Below, piece after piece: positions 27,418 to 34,899 of a DNA stretch of 64,000 nt; position 1 is the first letter of the stretch, and each line of letters opens with the position of its first letter. A model generated the notes under the pieces. It was given only the letters and a program-made list of their open reading frames with translations. It was not told the DNA's origin and ran no database searches. Both the position numbers and the translations under genes were made by a program. The stretch is from Nemorincola sp044225795 (GTDB taxonomy: Bacteria; Bacteroidota; Bacteroidia; Chitinophagales; Chitinophagaceae). The DNA lies in assembly GCA_044225795.1 (NCBI GenBank), contig JBGAIF010000001.1, positions 124,001 to 188,000 of the forward strand, written 5' to 3'.

Positions 27418-27510
27418 GCAATATCAGCAAACCGGCCTTTCCCCTGCCATTGGCAGTAAATACCTTGTTTTAAGCGATTCTTATCTGATCTGACTTTACC
27501 TTCCCGGTCA

Positions 27511-27546
27511 AAAAAATACCGCCAATAGTACATCTACCATCGGCGG
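27511..27546 (-). terminator. Terminator of the coiled-coil secreted protein gene
   Basis: On the minus strand a 12-base stem (arms 27535-27546 and 27519-27530, with wobble pairs) and a four-base loop is followed by a run of six to seven T. It lies 26 bases past the stop at 27572. Confidence 0.7.
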
Positions 27547-27571
27547 CTACTACCATTACGATCCACTCTGA

Positions 27572-28126
27572 TCACTTTCCTTTTCTGAGTCCTTCCATTT
27601 CTTTTTCTTTCTCTGCCTTTGCCTGCTCCGCTTTTTGCACTTCCTGTTTCTGTTCCTGTATGCGGGCATCGGCGGCGGCTATCTCTGCCTGCTTTGCCTT
27701 TATCTCTTCGTTATGCGCTATAGTGGCATCTATCTGCCCGAGGTAGCGGGTAATATTTGAGGCAATGACAGGGTCTGACGCAGCAGATACATAATTATCG
27801 TAGCCCCTGGAAACAACGAAATATATCCTGGACCGCTTCTTTTTCTTCTCAACCTTATAGCAGAGATCTATTTTACCATCATTGATCTTTGAGAACGATA
27901 TACCAGAGTAGGTATAGAATTTCTTTTTCTTTTTATGCTTTGTTATACCTGCACCTGCCAGGTCGTTGGTAAGATATGCCTGTACCAGGTCGGCAGGGCT
28001 TTTACTTACTGCCACAAATCCTGCTTTCTCAGATTTTCCCACCTTTATCTTCTGCTCAGCTATTTCCTGCGCTTTTGATAATACCGGCAGCATGCCAAGC
28101 AACATTATTCCCATTAGTTTTTTCAT
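27572..28126 (-). CDS. Hypothetical exported protein with coiled-coil tail
   Basis: No family recognised. The 184-residue protein has a signal peptide (MKKLMGIMLLGMLPVLSKAQ). A strand-rich middle with two lysine clusters (KHKKKKKFYTYSG and VEKKKKRSRIYFVVS) follows. The tail, from about residue 130 to the end, is a continuous charged helix rich in A, E, K and Q (IAAADARIQEQKQEVQKAEQ), a likely coiled coil. It is expected in the periplasm. Single-gene unit with its own terminator. Confidence 0.6.
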   Translation of the reverse strand: MKKLMGIMLLGMLPVLSKAQEIAEQKIKVGKSEKAGFVAVSKSPADLVQAYLTNDLAGAGITKHKKKKKFYTYSGISFSKINDGKIDLCYKVEKKKKRSRIYFVVSRGYDNYVSAASDPVIASNITRYLGQIDATIAHNEEIKAKQAEIAAADARIQEQKQEVQKAEQAKAEKEKEMEGLRKGK

Positions 28127-28469
28127 ATTACCGTTGATTTGAGATTCAAAACTATAAAAAATCAGCCGCTGTACATTCGAAATAATACTACAAACTTCTT
28201 TTACCTATCAAAAAATATGCCATGCAGACATAAAGATATTCCTGTTCTTGTTTTCGTTAGTGTGAGCACGGGAAAAGTGGGCAAAGATGGCAATATTGCA
28301 TTTATGGTTCTGTTTACCATTGCTGCAGCCTTGCTCCTACATCTGGCTGTGGAAAGCCCATGGTTACAAATAAGAAAGGGGCTGCTTAGCAAACAAATCT
28401 GATCCGCTACAGCTTCGTGCTGCCCGGCATTTTCCTGATCTCCGGCACAAGCAGGATACACTGCGGCAT
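28127..28469. other. Noncoding gap with possible coding relic
   Basis: Lies between two minus-strand genes. The only coding-like signal is on the plus strand near 28230-28402 and is listed as a separate relic. The rest is AT-rich at the left and unremarkable at the right. Confidence 0.4.
28230..28402 (+). pseudogene. Possible relic of an acyltransferase 3 family gene
   Basis: A short plus-strand frame reads IAFMVLFTIAAALLLHLAVE and then SPWLQIRKGLL before its stop. A last membrane helix followed by HxxVExPxLxxRxxLL is how membrane O-acyltransferases of the acyltransferase 3 family commonly end. Nothing upstream in this frame looks like the other membrane helices, so if real it is only the 3' end of a lost gene. 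It lies next to the polysaccharide operon, where such genes are common. This is an inference from motif likeness only. Confidence 0.3.
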
Positions 28470-29579
28470 TTATAGCTGCGCCATAGACTCCACTATGCGC
28501 TGCGATGCATTACCGTCTCCATAGGGGTTAGAGCGCACTGCCATGGCCTGGTATGCCTCTCTGTCGTCGAGCAATGTCATCGCCTCAGCGTAAATCAGCT
28601 CTGTATCACTACCTACCTTCAGTACGGTACCCGCCTCCACTGCCTCCGGACGCTCGGTAGTATCACGGAGCAGCAATACAGGCTTGCCGAGAGAAGGCGC
28701 TTCTTCCTGCACACCGCCGCTATCAGTAAGTATGAGGTATGCTTTATTGAGCAACCAAAGAAACTCAGGGTAAGCAAATGGCGGCACGAGATGAATAAGC
28801 GGATCGTTGCCCAGCATATCATGCACCACATCTTTTACATTGGGATTGAGGTGAACAGGGAATATGATATGCAGCCCTGTATCCTGCACTATACGCTTGA
28901 GCGCTGTACATATATTCCTGATACCGTCGCCATGATTCTCACGGCGGTGCATGGTCACAAGAATGAAGTTCTTCATATCCTGCAGGCCATGATCGAGGAT
29001 ACCCTGAGGAGTTTGTCCTTCTATTTTCTTAAGTCCGAGAAACAGCGCATCTATTACCGTGTTCCCTGTAACAAGCATCTTATCCGGAGACACCCCTTCA
29101 TCAACGAGGTTTTTCCCCGACATTTCCGTAGGCGGATAATGAAAGTCAGTCAGCTTGCTGGTGATAACCCGGTTTATCTCTTCCGGAAACGGTGAAAATT
29201 TATTGAAAGTGCGCAATCCGGCCTCCACATGTAACACCTTTATCTTATTGTAGTAAGCGGCCAGCGATGCGGCCAGCGTAGTTGTTGTATCGCCCTGCAC
29301 CATGATCATATCCGGGCGCTCTGCCACAAGCAGCTCATTTATCTTCACCAGTAACTTAGCTGTAAGGCCCGCAAGCTGCTGATTGGGCTCCATAACATCG
29401 AGCGAAAAACTGATGGGTATCCTGAAAAAATCGATCACCTGCCGCAGCATCTCTTTATGCTGGCCTGTGGCACATACCTTCGTATCAAAACGGGTGTCCT
29501 TCAGCAACACATCAACTACCGGGGCGAGCTTAATGGCCTCGGGCCTGGTACCAAAGAATACAATGACCTTTTTCTTCAT
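28470..29579 (-). CDS. wecB: UDP-N-acetylglucosamine 2-epimerase
   Basis: Non-hydrolysing epimerase interconverting UDP-GlcNAc and UDP-ManNAc, a sugar-nucleotide supply step for surface polysaccharides. The 369-residue protein shows GTRPEAIKLAPV at its start, the MVQGDTTTTLAASLAAYY region near residue 90, HVEAGLRTFNKFSPFPEEINR near 120 and LTDSGGVQEEAPSLGKPVL with RDTTERPEAVEAG near 285-310. It is the last gene of a three-gene transcript; its ATG lies one base past the stop of the membrane glycosyltransferase. Confidence 0.94.
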   Translation of the reverse strand: MKKKVIVFFGTRPEAIKLAPVVDVLLKDTRFDTKVCATGQHKEMLRQVIDFFRIPISFSLDVMEPNQQLAGLTAKLLVKINELLVAERPDMIMVQGDTTTTLAASLAAYYNKIKVLHVEAGLRTFNKFSPFPEEINRVITSKLTDFHYPPTEMSGKNLVDEGVSPDKMLVTGNTVIDALFLGLKKIEGQTPQGILDHGLQDMKNFILVTMHRRENHGDGIRNICTALKRIVQDTGLHIIFPVHLNPNVKDVVHDMLGNDPLIHLVPPFAYPEFLWLLNKAYLILTDSGGVQEEAPSLGKPVLLLRDTTERPEAVEAGTVLKVGSDTELIYAEAMTLLDDREAYQAMAVRSNPYGDGNASQRIVESMAQL

Positions 29580-29580
29580 T

Positions 29581-31017
29581 CTATGAATTGTTCCTGACTA
29601 CAGGTATTTGTTCGGAATTGTTACCGCTAAAGAGGATAAAGTTCGTACTTGCCGGGGTAACTTCATAATCAATATTATAACCAGCAGGCAATACGCACTG
29701 TATCAGCAGGGCATCCTTCCATTCAGGCACCGCTACCCTATTTATCCGTTTCTCCCTGATCTGCTCTGCAACGGCTATATGATTATACTTCTGTCTCGGC
29801 TCCGCCTTATAAACGAGGTAAGCAAAGTAACCACATACCGGCAAGAGCACAATGGTGCCCAGTGAGCCGATGACCATCTTGTTCATACGGGGATTGTTGT
29901 ACAGCAATGCCAGCACATATGCGATATACAAACTACAGAACGGCGCCCCGAATGAAAAATAGCGGTAATAAAGGGCAGTGTAATGATGTGAACGCAGGCA
30001 GAGGATAGTGAGAAAAATTGTGCTGCTGATACTAAGTGCAAATAGCAGGTTCAGGTCGGTCTTTTCTTTTTTTGTGACAGCAGCGCTCCAACCAAATGCA
30101 TATAAAGAAAGAGAAAAGAGAAAGGATATAACTATCACCACCTTCTTGGCAACAAATGCGGAGAACAATATCTTGAAATTGACAGACGTGAATTGCATGG
30201 CTTTGTACATCACCTCCTGTGCACTAAAATCACGATGCACACTTTGTATCTGCCTGTTCTGAACGCTCATGATCCGGAGGCCGTCAATAGTAAAATAGAG
30301 GTATATGGCCGTTATTGCCAATGGCACTATCATGGCCAGAATATTTGTGGCTGTAAATAGCCCGGACCTTTTGCCCAGAAGCAGCCCGGCAAGCAACACA
30401 AGAACAATGTATGCGCTGAGGAAATGCGACATCACCGCGCAAACTGAGAATAACCCAGTGAGAAACAAGTTCACAGGACTATCGTCTTTATACATGAACC
30501 GGTAATAAAATACCGCGGCAGCGGTGACAAAGAAAGTTCCAATAGCATATGCCCGTATCTCATGCGTCATGGCAATGATATTATTATCTGTGGCCAGCAG
30601 CATGATGGCAATACCCGCAAATATGCTTTTGCGAAGAAAAAGATTGCACAGCATGTAGAACCCTATGAGCAAGGCTACACCGGCCAGCTTGGAAAACAGC
30701 ATGTATGCCTGCAAACTGTTGCCAAATAGTGAAGTGAACCAATGCAGACCAATATTGTACAAATAGCTGTTGCCGTTGTCCAGGACAGTGGCAGTAAATA
30801 CATTGGCATTTGTATTCAGCTTTTCTATTTCCGACGAATTGACTTTGGTCTTTCCAGCAAATTGCTGTGGCGTGTCGTGTGTAATGCCTTTGCTGCACAT
30901 CATGGATATGGTCTCATCGTACCATATCTCCTTTTTCCGCGGCAGCAACAGGATGATGATGATCCCCGCCACCAGGCAAATAATATTTATTGCTCTCGCT
31001 ATCCCGCTACCCATCAT
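29581..31017 (-). CDS. GT-C type membrane glycosyltransferase
   Basis: Polytopic membrane protein of 478 residues with about ten hydrophobic helices. It carries the GT39/ArnT-like acidic motif KEIWYDETISMM after the first helix and a second conserved patch (MTHEIRAYAIGTFFVTAAAV) near 165. GT-C enzymes transfer sugars from lipid-phosphate donors on the outer face of the inner membrane. The acceptor and sugar cannot be read. It lies between a GT2 gene, which probably makes such lipid-linked donors, and wecB, in one transcript, which supports a shared polysaccharide or glycoprotein pathway. Confidence 0.75.
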   Translation of the reverse strand: MMGSGIARAINIICLVAGIIIILLLPRKKEIWYDETISMMCSKGITHDTPQQFAGKTKVNSSEIEKLNTNANVFTATVLDNGNSYLYNIGLHWFTSLFGNSLQAYMLFSKLAGVALLIGFYMLCNLFLRKSIFAGIAIMLLATDNNIIAMTHEIRAYAIGTFFVTAAAVFYYRFMYKDDSPVNLFLTGLFSVCAVMSHFLSAYIVLVLLAGLLLGKRSGLFTATNILAMIVPLAITAIYLYFTIDGLRIMSVQNRQIQSVHRDFSAQEVMYKAMQFTSVNFKILFSAFVAKKVVIVISFLFSLSLYAFGWSAAVTKKEKTDLNLLFALSISSTIFLTILCLRSHHYTALYYRYFSFGAPFCSLYIAYVLALLYNNPRMNKMVIGSLGTIVLLPVCGYFAYLVYKAEPRQKYNHIAVAEQIREKRINRVAVPEWKDALLIQCVLPAGYNIDYEVTPASTNFILFSGNNSEQIPVVRNNS

Positions 31018-31044
31018 ACCTGCAATAGTTAAAGTAAACTTTAG

Positions 31045-31791
31045 TTACGGGTCCAGCCGTCCCATCTTATAGTCCAACAACAGTTTCAGGGTTTGTTTCA
31101 TTGTGCGGCTTACGTTCATTTTCGACTCTCCTTGTTTCAAGTCGTAGCGAAGTATCATCGGCACCTCATTCATAGTAGCGCTTTGACTGGCCACCTTCAG
31201 CAGTATCTCTACCATACAACCAAACCCCTTCTGGGTAATGAACTTGTCGCCATAATAAGCGATGGTCTTGCGCAGCATATTTACACGGTACGCCCGGAAT
31301 CCGCAGGTATAATCCTTGATACCCTCAAAACCAACTACCACCCTGAACAACGAGCCCGCCGCCCAGCTAAAGAATTTACGTGACCGCTTCAGGCCTTTGA
31401 TGCGCGCGCCCGGCTGATATCTTGACGCGATCACCAGGTCGCTGCCTTCTGCCACCTGCTGTGCCATACGCTCAATGAGAAACGGATTCTGGCTGTCGTC
31501 GGCATCCAGTGTCACAACAATATCGGTGTCTTTCAGTCCTTCAATGGCCTTTCTTATCCCCATGTTGATGGCATTGGCCAGACCTGAATTAGGTTGTATG
31601 TCCAGTACATCTATTCTGATATCCGCCTTGAAATTCCGGGCCACTTCCAGTGTGCGGTCCTTGCTGCCATCATTAACAACCAATACACTGGCATCCCATT
31701 TGTACAAATTGTACGCTTCATTTATCCTGCCTAATAATGGTGGCAATGACTCTTCTTCGTTGTATGCAGGAAGGACAATTGTTATGTGCAT
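31045..31791 (-). CDS. Family 2 glycosyltransferase, DPM1-like
   Basis: A 248-residue GT-A fold enzyme. It opens ITIVLPAYNEEESLPPLL, has VVNDGSKDRTLEVAR near residue 40 and the metal-binding VTLDADDSQNP near 92. The organisation resembles dolichol-phosphate-mannose synthases that load a sugar on a polyprenyl phosphate, without their C-terminal membrane helices. First gene of the operon GT2, GT-C, wecB. It probably supplies the lipid-linked sugar that the next gene product uses; this is inferred from neighbourhood and family. Confidence 0.85.
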   Translation of the reverse strand: MHITIVLPAYNEEESLPPLLGRINEAYNLYKWDASVLVVNDGSKDRTLEVARNFKADIRIDVLDIQPNSGLANAINMGIRKAIEGLKDTDIVVTLDADDSQNPFLIERMAQQVAEGSDLVIASRYQPGARIKGLKRSRKFFSWAAGSLFRVVVGFEGIKDYTCGFRAYRVNMLRKTIAYYGDKFITQKGFGCMVEILLKVASQSATMNEVPMILRYDLKQGESKMNVSRTMKQTLKLLLDYKMGRLDP

Positions 31792-31943
31792 GTTAATGAT
31801 TTCTCGGCCTCGTTACCTATTTTTCTATGTAAAATAAAAACATATTATAGGCTTTATTGGGCACTAAAGTAGTCTTTTTTGTACACTCTTGGGGTATCAG
31901 GGATCAAAAAATCCTTAATAATAAAGAGAAGTTAACCATCTGC

Positions 31944-32366
31944 TCAAAAGCTTTTCCCCTCTATTTTTTCTACTGCCTGCCGAAAATCCAGAGGCACAGG
32001 CATCTTCTCATTACTATTAAAATCATACATCACGATCACATCATGCGCTTCCGCGCTTATCTCGCTGTTATCATTCAATATGCGATGGTGAATACCAAAA
32101 CTTGTATTCCTGATAAACTCTATGCGAGACTCCACAACAATATTTCCGGGATAATGTAAGGGTTTTATGAATTGGCAACCCGTGGAAAGCAGGATAGGTC
32201 CGAGCTTCTTTTCGTCAAATATCCGGGTCAGCAGGGCAGTTTCCCAGTAATTGACGCGTGCCGCCTGTATGTACTTAAAGTAAGACACATTATTTATATG
32301 CCCGAAGAGGTCCATCTCGCTCCAATCGAGGCGCAACGGCAGTTTTATGGGAAAATGATGTGTCAT
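31944..32366 (-). CDS. Acyl-CoA thioesterase, hotdog fold
   Basis: A 140-residue 4HBT-type hydrolase. The catalytic region is LDWSEMDLFGHINNVSYFKY near residue 12-32, with aspartate and the GHxNN motif. It probably hydrolyses acyl-CoAs, but the chain length is unknown. I start at the ATG at 32366 because this follows directly on the stop of the PorT-like gene (32372) and places MTHHFPIKLPLRLDW at the N-terminus; the longer frame would overlap that gene by 34 bases. Confidence 0.85.
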   Translation of the reverse strand: MTHHFPIKLPLRLDWSEMDLFGHINNVSYFKYIQAARVNYWETALLTRIFDEKKLGPILLSTGCQFIKPLHYPGNIVVESRIEFIRNTSFGIHHRILNDNSEISAEAHDVIVMYDFNSNEKMPVPLDFRQAVEKIEGKSF

Positions 32367-32371
32367 CGTCG

Positions 32372-33061
32372 CTAAATAAACAAATACATCAACCTTACCG
32401 TCCACATATTATTGAACTGGTTCTGTGCTCGTGAAAAATGTGGTGGTGAGGCCGTACGTATCGGTACAAGAGAATACTGGAACCTTATATTCAGGAACAG
32501 CCCTTGTACGAGATGCAGCTCCACACCGGCCAACAGATCAAATGCCGTCTTTTTAAATGGATACTTATTCAGGTCTAAAGAAACGGCAGGCTTGGTTTGC
32601 AGGTCTTCAATGCTGCTCACCATCCTGTTAAATGATACACCCATCCCGAAATGACTCTTTCTTTTATCAAAATAGTTCACCATCAATGGGATCTCTGCGT
32701 ATGCATTGTTGATCGCATATTTTATGACAACTACAGTGTCTGCCGGCGCTACCCGTGCAAACGTGCTCGTTGCGCCTTTCTGGCTGTACAGTATCTCCCA
32801 GCTTAGTGCCAGGTGCTTATATAACCGGGCATATCCGATACCCCCTACATTCAGGCCTGCTTTGTGGTAGCCCGCGTAATAATCTCCGTCCACCTGGCTG
32901 AAATTAGCTCCGGCAACAAGCCCCGCATAGAACAAACGAGGTTTTTCGATATACAAACCCTGCGGATCATCATCCTCGACCTGGGCTTTCGCAACATTTC
33001 CAAACGCCAGTAAAATAATTGTAATGGATATAAGTGCTGCGAATTGTCTAATTTTATTCAT
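32372..33061 (-). CDS. PorT-like outer-membrane beta-barrel protein
   Basis: A 229-residue exported protein with signal peptide (ISITIILLAFGNVAKAQ) and the outer-membrane barrel pattern of the PorT family (PF13568): AGLVAGANFSQVDGDYYAGY, then GGIGYARLYKHLALSWEIL, AEIPLMVNYF and LFLNIRFQYSLV, ending in MYLFI with a terminal aromatic-hydrophobic strand. PorT proper is a type IX secretion part, but this fold is shared by many barrels, so the specific role is not claimed. It is divergent from the 33079 gene and followed by the thioesterase gene five bases later. Confidence 0.75.
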   Translation of the reverse strand: MNKIRQFAALISITIILLAFGNVAKAQVEDDDPQGLYIEKPRLFYAGLVAGANFSQVDGDYYAGYHKAGLNVGGIGYARLYKHLALSWEILYSQKGATSTFARVAPADTVVVIKYAINNAYAEIPLMVNYFDKRKSHFGMGVSFNRMVSSIEDLQTKPAVSLDLNKYPFKKTAFDLLAGVELHLVQGLFLNIRFQYSLVPIRTASPPHFSRAQNQFNNMWTVRLMYLFI

Positions 33062-33078
33062 CGAAACAGCAATAGCTA

Positions 33079-33393
33079 ATGAGCTTCAAATATACACCAA
33101 ACACACTAAAAAAGCTGGAAGGGCTTTACGAGGAGGCCCGCTACATCATACGCTATGAGAAGGGCAACTTCAATAGCGGATATTGTATCCTGGAGGATAA
33201 AAAGGTGGTGGTGATCAATAAGTTCTTCAGCATAGAGGGCCGTATAAACGCCCTGCTGGAAATACTGCCGACCATTAAGGTGACTGAAAGTGAACTAAGC
33301 GGGGAGATGCAAAAATGGTATAAGCAACTGATATCGGCCACGGGCACCCCGGCTGAAGATACCGTACAAACTCAAATGGACCTGGAACAGTGA
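33079..33393 (+). CDS. Conserved hypothetical protein, 104 aa
   Basis: Small soluble protein, function unknown. A basic, aromatic N-terminus (FKYTPNTLKKLEGLYEEARY) precedes a beta region (SGYCILEDKKVVVINKFF) and a helical part (GRINALLEILPTIKV). Its last codon and stop overlap the GTG start of the PhnP-like gene by four bases (GTGA), indicating translational coupling. It is probably a real gene of the same transcript, restricted to this phylum as far as I can judge. Confidence 0.6.
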   Translation: MSFKYTPNTLKKLEGLYEEARYIIRYEKGNFNSGYCILEDKKVVVINKFFSIEGRINALLEILPTIKVTESELSGEMQKWYKQLISATGTPAEDTVQTQMDLEQ

Positions 33394-34154
33394 GGGTAAC
33401 TTTCCTGGGCACGGGTACTTCGCAAGGCATCCCCTTTATTGGATGTACATGCCCCGTATGTACCTCTGATGACAGGAAGAACAACCGCCTGCGCTGCGCC
33501 GTATGGATCGACACCCCAGAGGCCAGCATCGTAATAGACAGCGGTCCCGACTTCCGCTACCAGATGCTGCGCGCCAATGTGCGCAAACTGGACGCGATCA
33601 TCTATACACACGGGCACAAAGACCACATAGCCGGGCTGGATGACATACGCCCTTACAACTTCTTTGAAAAGAAACCCGTGGACCTTTATGCTACGGAAGA
33701 AACCCAGGAAACGCTGAAACGTGAGTTCAGCTATGTATTCGCAGACATCACCTACCCGGGAATCCCGCAGGTAACGGTAAACACCATTGACCCCTACGAG
33801 CCGTTCTCCATTAACGGACTCACTATAACTCCCATAAGAACACTGCATTATAAGCTGGAAGTACTCGGTTTCCGCATCGGGCCGTTCACCTACATTACAG
33901 ATGCTAACTACATTGCGCCGGAAGAACTGGCCAAAGTGAATGGCAGCAAGGCAATGGTGCTTAATGCCCTGCGTCACGAACCACACATCTCGCACTATAC
34001 ACTGTCGGAGGCTATAGAAGTAGCCCAAACAGCCGGAGCAGAAACAACCTATTTTACACACATCAGCCATCAGCTGGGCCTGCATGATGTGGTAGAAAGC
34101 AGCCTTCCGTCAGGCATGCACCTTGCTTACGACGGACTGGTACTCGAATTTTAA
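33390..34154 (+). CDS. PhnP-like metallo-beta-lactamase fold hydrolase
   Basis: A 254-residue binuclear metal hydrolase. The metal-binding motif is THGHKDHIAGLDD near residue 75, with later histidines in LRHEPHIS and THISHQLG. At the N-terminus GCTCPVCTSDD reproduces the CxCxxC site that binds a structural zinc in PhnP-type phosphodiesterases. PhnP acts on cyclic phosphate esters, but no phn genes are here, so its substrate is open. It uses a GTG start overlapping the upstream stop (GTGA). Confidence 0.85.
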   Translation: MRVTFLGTGTSQGIPFIGCTCPVCTSDDRKNNRLRCAVWIDTPEASIVIDSGPDFRYQMLRANVRKLDAIIYTHGHKDHIAGLDDIRPYNFFEKKPVDLYATEETQETLKREFSYVFADITYPGIPQVTVNTIDPYEPFSINGLTITPIRTLHYKLEVLGFRIGPFTYITDANYIAPEELAKVNGSKAMVLNALRHEPHISHYTLSEAIEVAQTAGAETTYFTHISHQLGLHDVVESSLPSGMHLAYDGLVLEF

Positions 34155-34158
34155 TCAG

Positions 34159-34166
34159 TATCTTTG
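34159..34166 (+). promoter_or_regulatory. Promoter -7 element of Uma2 gene
   Basis: Reads TATCTTTG, four bases after the stop of the PhnP-like gene and 15 bases before the next ATG. Confidence 0.45.
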
Positions 34167-34180
34167 ATAAAAGCAGACCA

Positions 34181-34798
34181 ATGAAACTGGCAGACCTCGA
34201 TATGAACAAAGTCTATACTTACGCAGACTATTGTTCGTGGAAGTTTGAAGAAAGGATAGAGCTTATTAAGGGATACATCTTTAAGATGAGCCCCGGACCG
34301 AACCGCCTGCACCAGGAATTACTTGGTAAGCTCCACTTAAAGTTTGGCAATTTTCTTTACCGCAAATCCTGCCAGGTGTTCATGGCACCATTCGATGTGC
34401 GCTTTCCCCGCAGATCAAAAGAAGACAAGGATATAATTACTGTGTTGCAACCCGATATGTTCGTTGTTTGCGATCAGGAGAAACTGGATGAGCGTGGATG
34501 CATTGGCGCACCTGATATTGTCATTGAGATCCTATCGCCATCAAACAACAGGAAAGAACTCAAAAATAAATATGAAATATATGAGGAGTCGGGGGTAAAG
34601 GAATATTGGGTGGTCATGCCGTATGAAAAAGCGCTGACCATCTATACACTTACTGCCGGCCAATTTGTACCATCGAGGCTACTTGGCAGCGGAGATGTCG
34701 TTACTAGTGATATCCTGCCCGGCTTCTCCCTGGACCTTACCGAGCTATTTGAAAGCTATGTAACAGAGGACTACTTAGGATACGCCGCTGCCCGATAG
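34181..34798 (+). CDS. Uma2 family (DUF820) endonuclease-like protein
   Basis: A 205-residue PD-(D/E)XK fold protein. The predicted nuclease core reads VLQPDMFVVCD near residue 90 and then APDIVIEILSPSN with a following lysine-rich helix (KELKNKYEIYEESGVKEYWVV). The family is abundant in cyanobacteria and Bacteroidota and has no firmly known role; no partner gene suggests one here. It lies directly before leuS, but leuS has its own promoter elements. Confidence 0.85.
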   Translation: MKLADLDMNKVYTYADYCSWKFEERIELIKGYIFKMSPGPNRLHQELLGKLHLKFGNFLYRKSCQVFMAPFDVRFPRRSKEDKDIITVLQPDMFVVCDQEKLDERGCIGAPDIVIEILSPSNNRKELKNKYEIYEESGVKEYWVVMPYEKALTIYTLTAGQFVPSRLLGSGDVVTSDILPGFSLDLTELFESYVTEDYLGYAAAR

Positions 34799-34811
34799 TT
34801 TTGTACTTTTG
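34796..34811 (+). promoter_or_regulatory. Two tandem promoter -7 elements before leuS
   Basis: TAGTTTTG (34796-34803) is followed at once by TACTTTTG (34804-34811); both match TAnnTTTG. Either would give a leader of about 80 bases before the leuS ATG. The leader holds a small GCGCG/CGCGC hairpin. Confidence 0.4.
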
Positions 34812-34899
34812 TCCCGCGAATGTTTTAGCCACAAGCTTTATCTTCAACAACTTTATTAAAATTATTTCTGCGCGATATAAACGCGCCTGCATCAATTAT

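Noticed and set aside
34812..34899. T-box or other riboswitch before leuS
   Set aside because: The leader is under 90 bases with only a five-base hairpin; no T-box core, and T-boxes are not known in this phylum.
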